This document shows, piece by piece, positions 1-4,326 of a stretch of 9,895 nucleotides of DNA. How positions within the stretch are numbered: position 1 is the first letter of the stretch; every line of letters begins with the position of its first letter. The translations under genes and the position numbers were made by a program. Below the pieces are notes generated by a model. The model was not told the DNA's origin. It saw only the letters and a list, made by a program, of their open reading frames with translations, and searched no databases. Source of the stretch: Lentzea sp. (GTDB lineage: Bacteria > Actinomycetota > Actinomycetes > Mycobacteriales > Pseudonocardiaceae); the NCBI GenBank assembly GCA_030146905.1, contig JASLAV010000231.1:1-9895 (forward strand), read 5' to 3'.

Positions 1-678
1 GACCTGGTGCCGCTGCTGGCGTCGTTCGCCGACCAGGCGGTGGTCGCGATCGAGTTCTCCGAGAACCAGAACGCCCGGCGACTCGTCGACGTGCTGGAGG
101 ACCGCCACCGGATCGCCCACGACCTGCACGACCTCGTGATCCAGCGGCTCTTCGCGACCGGGATGAGCTTGCAGGGCTCGCTGACCTGGGTGACCCACCC
201 CGAAGCCCGCAGGAGGGTGCAGAAGGCGGTCAACCAGCTGGACCAGACGGTGCTGGAGATCCGCACGTCCATTTTCGACCTGCAGACCGACCTGGGCGAC
301 ACCGGTCTGCGCAGACGTCTTCTCGACATCGTCGCGGAACTCACCGAGGGCGCAGAGCTGACTCCGGCGGTGCGGATGTCGGGCACGATCGACAACCTGG
401 TGCCCGACTACATCGGGGAACACGCCCAGGCGGTCGTCCGGGAAACCGTCAGCAACGCGTTGCGGCACGCGCGTGCGACCGAGCTGACGCTCACCGTCGA
501 GGCGGGCGACGCGCTGGTCATCTCGATGGTCGACAACGGTGGCGGCATGCCGCCTCAGGTCGCGCGCAGCGGCCTGAGGAACCTGGAGGAGCGCGCGGTC
601 TCGCTGGGCGGCGGGCTCACCGTCGCCGACGAGCCCGGTAGTGGTACGCGGGTGACGTGGCAGGTCCCGCTGGACTAA
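1..678 (+). CDS. devS: DevS/DosT-type sensor histidine kinase, 3' part only
   Basis: This is the C-terminal kinase half of a two-component sensor; the 5' end lies outside the window. The first ~20 residues look like the end of a GAF domain ([12 protein letters not shown]). The HisKA_3 dimerisation helix follows with the phospho-acceptor motif [15 protein letters not shown] (His codon at 127-129), then an HATPase domain with N box ([12 protein letters not shown], around 433-468), G1 box (DNGGGMP, from 532) and G2-like [10 protein letters not shown]. From family knowledge, such kinases autophosphorylate on His and pass phosphate to a NarL/DevR regulator; DevS and DosT sense O2, NO and CO through heme in an upstream GAF domain that is not visible here. 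The obvious partner is the convergent devR-like gene, whose stop codon overlaps this one. Kinase assignment is firm. The DevS subtype rests on the H-box sequence and the neighbour. Confidence 0.9.
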   Translation, partial: DLVPLLASFADQAVVAIEFSENQNARRLVDVLEDRHRIAHDLHDLVIQRLFATGMSLQGSLTWVTHPEARRRVQKAVNQLDQTVLEIRTSIFDLQTDLGDTGLRRRLLDIVAELTEGAELTPAVRMSGTIDNLVPDYIGEHAQAVVRETVSNALRHARATELTLTVEAGDALVISMVDNGGGMPPQVARSGLRNLEERAVSLGGGLTVADEPGSGTRVTWQVPLD

Positions 679-1334
679 CCGGTCTCGTTGTCGTGGGCGG
701 GCTTGCGCAACTGAGAGGAGAGTACGGCGGCCTGGGTGCGGCGTTCGAGGCCGAGCTTGGCGAGCAGGTGGGACACGTAGTTCTTCACGGTCTTCTCGGC
801 GAGATGCATCTTCTCCGCGATCTGCCGGTTCGTCAGGCCTTCGCCGATGTAGTCGAACACGGTCCGTTCCTGCTCGGTGAGCATGCGGATCGGGTCGCCC
901 TGCGCGCGTTCGCGGCGGATCCTGTTGAGCAGCGCTGCGGTCGACCGGGCGTCCAGGAGGGACTGTCCTGCCGCGACGGTCCTCACCGCGGTGGCGAGAT
1001 CGGTGCCGAGGATGCGCTTGAGCACGAACCCGGACGCACCGGCCATGATCGCGTCGAACAACGCCTCGTCGTCGGTGAACGACGTCAGCATCAGGCATTT
1101 GAGATCGGGCAACCGGGACATCAGCTCGCGGCACAACTCGATGCCGTTGCCGTCGGGCAGTCGTACGTCGAGCACGGCCACGTCGGGTGCCACCGCGGGC
1201 AGCATCGTCAGGGCCTCGGTCACCGAGCCCGCCTCGCCGACGACCTCCAGGTCCGGTGAGGCGCTGAGCAGTTCCCTGATCCCGACGCGGACCACCTCGT
1301 GGTCGTCGACCAGGAACACACGCGACACCACCAC
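675..1334 (-). CDS. devR: DevR/DosR-type NarL-family response regulator
   Basis: Two-component transcription factor of about 219 aa. The receiver domain begins [12 protein letters not shown] (acidic pair for Mg2+). The phospho-acceptor Asp is in [18 protein letters not shown], about residue 56, and the conserved Lys is in GFVLKRI. A LuxR-type helix-turn-helix spans about residues 152-208, from [18 protein letters not shown] to the recognition helix [17 protein letters not shown]. As remembered, that helix is almost the same as in M. tuberculosis DevR (217 aa), including the Lys, Lys and Asn that contact DNA. Start choice: the frame is open to an ATG at 1400, but the family begins just before RVFLVDD. 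GAGAAGAG at 1348-1341 precedes a run of GTG codons, and GTG at 1334 has 6-nt spacing; GTG at 1331 or 1328 is also possible. It is transcribed away from the nitroreductase gene with a DevR-box-like palindrome between them, so autoregulation is likely. Confidence 0.92.
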   Translation of the reverse strand: MVVSRVFLVDDHEVVRVGIRELLSASPDLEVVGEAGSVTEALTMLPAVAPDVAVLDVRLPDGNGIELCRELMSRLPDLKCLMLTSFTDDEALFDAIMAGASGFVLKRILGTDLATAVRTVAAGQSLLDARSTAALLNRIRRERAQGDPIRMLTEQERTVFDYIGEGLTNRQIAEKMHLAEKTVKNYVSHLLAKLGLERRTQAAVLSSQLRKPAHDNETG

Positions 1335-1340
1335 AACCAC

Positions 1341-1348
1341 CTCTTCTC
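1341..1348 (-). promoter_or_regulatory. ribosome binding site of devR
   Basis: On the minus strand GAGAAGAG is followed by GTG GTT GTG GTG GTG. The purine-rich site is too close to the first GTG (1340) and best spaced for the GTG at 1334. It therefore argues against the upstream ATG at 1400, which would add an unrelated N-terminal extension. Confidence 0.5.
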
Positions 1349-1389
1349 GACCGTTCCACAACAACGATGTCCCGGTGGCTTGGCGGCAC

Positions 1390-1409
1390 ACAGGGCCCAA
1401 AGACCCTGT
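1390..1409. promoter_or_regulatory. DevR/DosR-box-like palindrome, divergent devR / nitroreductase promoter region
   Basis: ACAGGGCCCAAAGACCCTGT is an imperfect palindrome with perfect 6-bp ends (ACAGGG/CCCTGT). Read on the minus strand, the core GGGTCTTTGGGCCC agrees with the published mycobacterial DosR consensus GGGACTTNNGNCCY at every fixed position except the fourth. It lies 57 bp upstream of the nitroreductase ATG and 55 bp upstream of the chosen devR start, so it could serve both promoters. Binding by this DevR is inferred from its conserved recognition helix. Confidence 0.6.
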
Positions 1410-1466
1410 CGCCGGTGAGCAGCTCTGCCCTGTCCCGGCGACGCCCGGCGGCGGAACCGTTGGAAC

Positions 1467-2174
1467 ATGCCCTGGAACCCGTCAGAAGCAGCGGAAATCA
1501 TCGAGTCGGCCCGCACGGCGCCGTCCTACGGCGAGGGCCGGCCGTGGGTGCTGGAACTGCACACCCAGTCGGTCTGCCTGTTCGAGGCGCCGCACAGGTC
1601 TGGGCACGATCCGCTCGGGCACGATCCGCTGGGGTTCGATCGGCTGCTGTCGTGCGGCGCCGCACTGGAGCACATCGTGCTCGCCGTGCGGCGCTCCGGA
1701 TGGCAACCGCAAGTCGTGTTCCCGTCCGAGCGAGCCAGCCCCGACCTGCTCGCGGTCGTCCGCGCGGGCCGTCGCGAGCCGCCGAGCGCTCAGGACCTCG
1801 ACCAGCACGGGGCGATCCGGCTACCGGATGCCGCCGGCGTCGGCAATGCCCGGTCCCTCGTCAAGGCGAACCAGTGGGCGGGTACGGAGCTGCACGTCCT
1901 CAACGACCACGAGTTGGTGGTGATCACCACCGACGACCGCCGCTCTGACCACGTCCGGGGCGGAGCGGCGTTGCAGGCTGCGGTGCTGGCGGGCCGCGTC
2001 GCCGGGGTTGCCGTCCGTCCGGTGGTGCACCTCGTGCACCGGCGCGAGTGGCGCGCGGGGTTGGTCGAACGCCACGGCCTCGCCGGGTTCCCGCAGGCGC
2101 TCGCGATCGTCGGCGCAAAGGGCCCGGCCACCACGGGACCAACGGCAGCGTCCACCGGCCATCCCCATTCCTAG
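1467..2174 (+). CDS. short Acg-family nitroreductase-like protein
   Basis: 235 aa, similar to the Acg family (Rv2032, Rv3127 and Rv3131 of the M. tuberculosis DosR regulon), FMN-associated nitroreductase-fold proteins of about 330 aa with poorly known substrates. The N-terminal family segment is [18 protein letters not shown] (residues 14-31), followed by [19 protein letters not shown] (61-79). The C-terminal segment is [19 protein letters not shown] (154-172), then a stretch ending [14 protein letters not shown] (204-217). Between them about 100 residues usual in the family appear to be missing, so this is a compact form or an internally deleted copy. Residues 46-60 form three 5-residue repeats ([15 protein letters not shown]). 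The frame is intact with normal codon use, so it is probably expressed. The ATG is supported only by a weak purine stretch (GGCGGAA at 1450-1456). Its promoter region holds the DevR-box-like site. Enzymatic activity is uncertain. Confidence 0.75.
   Translation: MPWNPSEAAEIIESARTAPSYGEGRPWVLELHTQSVCLFEAPHRSGHDPLGHDPLGFDRLLSCGAALEHIVLAVRRSGWQPQVVFPSERASPDLLAVVRAGRREPPSAQDLDQHGAIRLPDAAGVGNARSLVKANQWAGTELHVLNDHELVVITTDDRRSDHVRGGAALQAAVLAGRVAGVAVRPVVHLVHRREWRAGLVERHGLAGFPQALAIVGAKGPATTGPTAASTGHPHS
1601..1645 (+). repeat. 15-bp in-frame tandem repeat, three units
   Basis: Units 1601-1615 and 1616-1630 agree at 14 of 15 bases (GGGCACGATCCGCT core). A third unit, 1631-1645, is diverged but still aligned (GGGTTCGATCGGCT). 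They encode [10 protein letters not shown] and GFDRL inside the nitroreductase-like gene, which points to slippage duplication with the frame kept. Confidence 0.85.
2132..2151. promoter_or_regulatory. weak DevR-box-like site upstream of the two-domain USP
   Basis: CACGGGACCAACGGCAGCGT, inside the 3' end of the nitroreductase gene, contains GGGACC and, on the other strand, GGTCCCG. It matches about half of the 20-bp consensus TTSGGGACTWWAGTCCCSAA and lies 72 bp before the USP start, a plausible operator distance. One half-site is good and the other poor, so confidence is low. Confidence 0.25.
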
Positions 2175-2183
2175 CGTGGACCT

Positions 2184-2199
2184 GGGTGCTCGCGCACCC
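2184..2199. other. short perfect hairpin between nitroreductase and USP genes
   Basis: GGGTGC-TCGC-GCACCC is a 6-bp perfect stem with a 4-nt loop, located 10 bp after the nitroreductase stop and 24 bp before the USP ATG. No T-run follows, so it may be a weak terminator, an mRNA processing or stability element, or an operator. Confidence 0.4.
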
Positions 2200-2223
2200 G
2201 CGTTCTGACTGGAGGACAAACAG

Positions 2224-3102
2224 ATGAAAGTCCCATCCGCCCCGATCGTGGTCGGCGTCGACGGCTCCGCCTCGGCGCTGTCCGCTGTCAGCTGGGCCGC
2301 GCAGGAGTGCGCACGGCACAAGGTGCCGCTGCGGCTCCTGCACGCCTACTTGCTGCCAACCGGCGGCTACTCCGAGTTGATCCTCACCGGCAACGAGATC
2401 CGCGAGGCCATCGAGCAACTGGGCCACGACAAGCTGGCAGAGGCCGTCGCGGCAGCCAGGGCGGCGGCACCGGACGTCGAGATGACGACGGAGGTCGTGC
2501 GCTGCGGCGCCACCGCGTTGCTGATCGAGGAGTCGAAGACCGCAAGGCTCGTGGTGGTCGGTTCCCAGGGGCTCGGCACCGTCACCGGCATGCTGGTCGG
2601 CTCCACCGCACTCGCGTTGGCAGCACACGGGAAGAGCCCGGTCATCGTGGTGCGCGGCACCGCCGTGCCCGACGGTCCGGTGGTAGTCGGTGTCGACGGT
2701 TCGCCGACGAGTGAGGCGGCACTGGCGTTCGCCTTCGAGACCGCGTCGATGCGCGGAGCCGAACTCACCGCGTTGATGTGCTGGCAGGACCTGATGATGG
2801 CGAACGCGTACGGCTCCTCACGGTTCACGGTGGACTGGGAGCAGGTCGACGAGGACGAGCGCAGGCTGCTGACGCAGAGGCTTGCCGGGTGGCAGGAGAA
2901 GTACCCGGACGTGCGGGTGCGGTCGATGGTGCTGCGAGACCGGCCGGTGCGGGCGTTGATCCGGTACGGGGCCGAGGCGCAGCTCGTGGCGGTGGGCAGC
3001 CGCGGGCACGGCGGGTTCACCGGCATGCTGCTCGGTTCGACGAGCCAGGCGCTGGTCTACAACGCGCCCTGCCCGTTGGCGATCGTGCGACCCGAGGACT
3101 GA
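2224..3102 (+). CDS. two-domain universal stress protein
   Basis: 292 aa with two tandem Usp domains (about residues 1-145 and 150-292), the layout of mycobacterial DosR-regulon proteins such as Rv1996, Rv2005c and Rv2623. Each domain opens with the strand and loop VVGVDGS (IVVGVDGSASA; VVVGVDGSPTS). Each also carries the ATP-binding pattern G-2x-G-9x-G-S/T: GSQGLGTVTGMLVGST from Gly113 and GSRGHGGFTGMLLGST from Gly258. Family knowledge: these cytosolic proteins bind ATP and act as energy or stress sensors; Rv2623 slows growth. GGAGG at 2211-2215 with 8-nt spacing fixes the ATG. A hairpin (2184-2199) and a weak DevR-like site lie upstream. It is separated by 349 bp from the next USP gene, so the two are probably transcribed separately. 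Confidence 0.93.
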   Translation: MKVPSAPIVVGVDGSASALSAVSWAAQECARHKVPLRLLHAYLLPTGGYSELILTGNEIREAIEQLGHDKLAEAVAAARAAAPDVEMTTEVVRCGATALLIEESKTARLVVVGSQGLGTVTGMLVGSTALALAAHGKSPVIVVRGTAVPDGPVVVGVDGSPTSEAALAFAFETASMRGAELTALMCWQDLMMANAYGSSRFTVDWEQVDEDERRLLTQRLAGWQEKYPDVRVRSMVLRDRPVRALIRYGAEAQLVAVGSRGHGGFTGMLLGSTSQALVYNAPCPLAIVRPED

Positions 3103-3218
3103 GCGAAGGCCGCGTCAGTGCGCGGCGTGCTTGACGGTGGGCCAGCACCGCCTCCGCACGGCCGAATCGAGCCCAACCGCACAGCGTTGCCCACCGGTGG
3201 CGGTGCTTGCGGACGTTC

Positions 3219-3238
3219 CTGAGGACGAAGGTCCCGAG
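3219..3238. promoter_or_regulatory. DevR/DosR-box-like site in the USP-USP gap
   Basis: CTGAGGACGAAGGTCCCGAG matches 15 of 20 positions of TTSGGGACTWWAGTCCCSAA. Read on the minus strand, GGGACCTTCGTCCT misses only one fixed position of GGGACTTNNGNCCY. It lies about 210 bp upstream of the intact USP (3452) and about 75 bp upstream of the USP remnant, so it may be the old promoter of the remnant that now serves the USP-CBS-ATPase unit. Confidence 0.5.
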
Positions 3239-3250
3239 TGTGCCGGGACC
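3230..3250. repeat. 7-bp perfect inverted repeat overlapping the DevR-like site
   Basis: GGTCCCG (3230-3236) and CGGGACC (3244-3250) are perfect inverted copies separated by 7 nt. The left arm is the conserved half of the DevR-like box at 3219-3238. The right arm starts a second half-site (GGGACCGCAGGC) pointing the opposite way. It may be a paired regulator site or an RNA hairpin. Confidence 0.5.
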
Positions 3251-3291
3251 GCAGGCACTCACCGGCGAGCTGACCGACCGCGAGGCTGAAG

Positions 3292-3419
3292 TACACGAGC
3301 GAGGACGAATCCAAGCCCGTGGTGGTCGGCTCGACGGATCAGCCTCCGCGCAGGAGGCACTGCGCCGGGCGGTCGAGGACGCGCGGGTGCGCGTCGGGCC
3401 CGTTCCTGACGACGGCTGA
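3292..3419 (+). pseudogene. frameshifted N-terminal remnant of a universal stress protein
   Basis: In one frame the DNA reads SEDESKPVVVG (3298-3330). One base later, in the next frame, it reads DGSASAQEALRRAVEDARVR (3333-3392) and then stops with TGA at 3417-3419. Restoring one base between GGC and TCGAC gives the typical USP start PVVVGVDGSASAQEALR. No start codon precedes it and the remaining ~110 residues of a Usp domain are absent. This is a decayed gene copy; an intact USP follows 32 bp later. The rest of the 3103-3451 gap holds only the DevR-like site and inverted repeats described separately. Confidence 0.7.
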
Positions 3420-3451
3420 GGACAGCTGATCGCGCAAATCGAGGGAGAGCC

Positions 3452-3907
3452 ATGAGCACGAAGTCAGGCCCGATCGTGGTGGGCGTCGACGGGACACCGG
3501 CATCGAACCGGGCTCTCGGCTGGGCGTTGGACGAGGCACTCGTGCGTGGTTGCCCGTTGCACGCGGTCAACGCGTGGAACTTCGAGGCCATGACCGACTG
3601 GACGGAGACGGCGGAACAGCGGGCGCGGATCGAGTCGGAGGAAGTGCTCGAGAATGCCTTGCTGACCGCATCGCAGGGACGTGCGGAGCTCCCCGTGATC
3701 GTCCGGCAAAGCCGGCGCGGCGATGCCGCGGAGGTGTTGGAACAGGTGTCGGAGGGTGCCTCGATGCTCGTCGTCGCGTCGCACACCGGCCACCGGATGC
3801 GCCAGATCGTGCTGGGTTCGACCAGCATGCACTGCGTCCGGCACGCACACGCCCCGATCGTCGTCATCCCGGTCGACGACCGCGAGTACGCGGAACCCGG
3901 CCGATGA
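3452..3907 (+). CDS. single-domain universal stress protein
   Basis: 151 aa, one Usp domain. It opens GPIVVGVDGTPASNRALGWA and carries the nucleotide-binding loop ASHTGHRMRQIVLGST near the C-terminus, where the first Gly of the usual G-2x-G-9x-G-S/T pattern is Ala; many USPs tolerate this. The strand PIVVIPVDD closes the fold. It is probably a cytosolic ATP-linked stress or energy sensor. GAGGGAGAG at 3441-3449 is a good ribosome binding site close to the ATG. Its TGA overlaps the ATG of the CBS gene (ATGA at 3904-3907), so it is the first gene of a translationally coupled USP-CBS-ATPase unit, and its product may work with those two proteins. Upstream lie a USP remnant and a DevR-like site. 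Confidence 0.92.
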   Translation: MSTKSGPIVVGVDGTPASNRALGWALDEALVRGCPLHAVNAWNFEAMTDWTETAEQRARIESEEVLENALLTASQGRAELPVIVRQSRRGDAAEVLEQVSEGASMLVVASHTGHRMRQIVLGSTSMHCVRHAHAPIVVIPVDDREYAEPGR

Positions 3908-4326
3908 AGGCGGGCGAGGTGATGACCAGACCGCTCGTCACGGTCGGGCCGCGTGACTTCGCCCGCCTCGCAGCGGGACTCATGGACGACTTCGGAACCA
4001 CCATGCTCCCCGTCGCCGACGACAGTGTCTTCCTGGGCGTGGTCACGAAGACGAGCGTGTTGCGCGGATGTGGGGGAGTGGCGTCTCCCCGCGTCGAACA
4101 GGTGATGTCACAGCCGATTCTGCTGGCCACCCTGGGAACGGACGTCGAGGCGCTCTTCGACGCGATGACCGTCCACGAGGTGCTCTGCGTGCCTGTGCTT
4201 GACGGCCAACAGGTCGTCGGCACGGTCACGAGGCAGGACCTCCTCCAAGCGATCAGCCGCGACGACCCGCATCTGCACGGGGTCGCCGAGCACCTGGAGG
4301 CAGGCCGTGCCGCTCACCACAGCTGA
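3904..4326 (+). CDS. CBS-pair (Bateman) domain protein
   Basis: 140 aa made almost entirely of two CBS motifs: MKAGEVMTRPLVTV to GVVTKTSVLRG (about residues 1-55) and RVEQVMSQPILLAT to VGTVTRQDLLQAI (about 62-118), with a short tail. CBS pairs bind adenosine nucleotides or related ligands and often gate a partner enzyme or transporter. In size it resembles Hrp1 (Rv2626c, 143 aa) of the DosR regulon, but orthology is not claimed. The start overlaps the USP stop (ATGA). Its last 20 bases overlap the start of the P-type ATPase, whose GGAGG lies inside this gene. Such tight coupling suggests that it regulates the ATPase or shares its trigger (inference). A CBS protein directly upstream of a CtpF-like pump makes an adenylate-sensing role attractive but unproven. 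Confidence 0.9.
   Translation: MKAGEVMTRPLVTVGPRDFARLAAGLMDDFGTTMLPVADDSVFLGVVTKTSVLRGCGGVASPRVEQVMSQPILLATLGTDVEALFDAMTVHEVLCVPVLDGQQVVGTVTRQDLLQAISRDDPHLHGVAEHLEAGRAAHHS
4296..4309 (+). promoter_or_regulatory. ribosome binding site and GTG start of the ATPase inside the CBS gene
   Basis: GGAGG at 4296-4300 is followed after 6 nt by GTG at 4307-4309. This favours the GTG over an ATG at 4199 deep inside the CBS gene, whose extra residues (MTANRSSARSRGRTSSK) are only a shadow of the CBS reading frame. Confidence 0.65.

Noticed and set aside
877..1923. 348-codon plus-strand open frame across devR and the nitroreductase start
   Set aside because: Low-complexity Ser/Arg/Thr translation crossing two real genes and their promoter region.
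1924..2628. 234-codon minus-strand open frame
   Set aside because: It lies opposite the nitroreductase-like and USP genes; both have clear family sequence on the plus strand.
3144..3207. 9-bp inverted repeat AGCACCGCC / GGCGGTGCT with a 46-nt spacer
   Set aside because: Long spacer, no flanking duplication and no transposase sequence nearby; common in GC-rich DNA.
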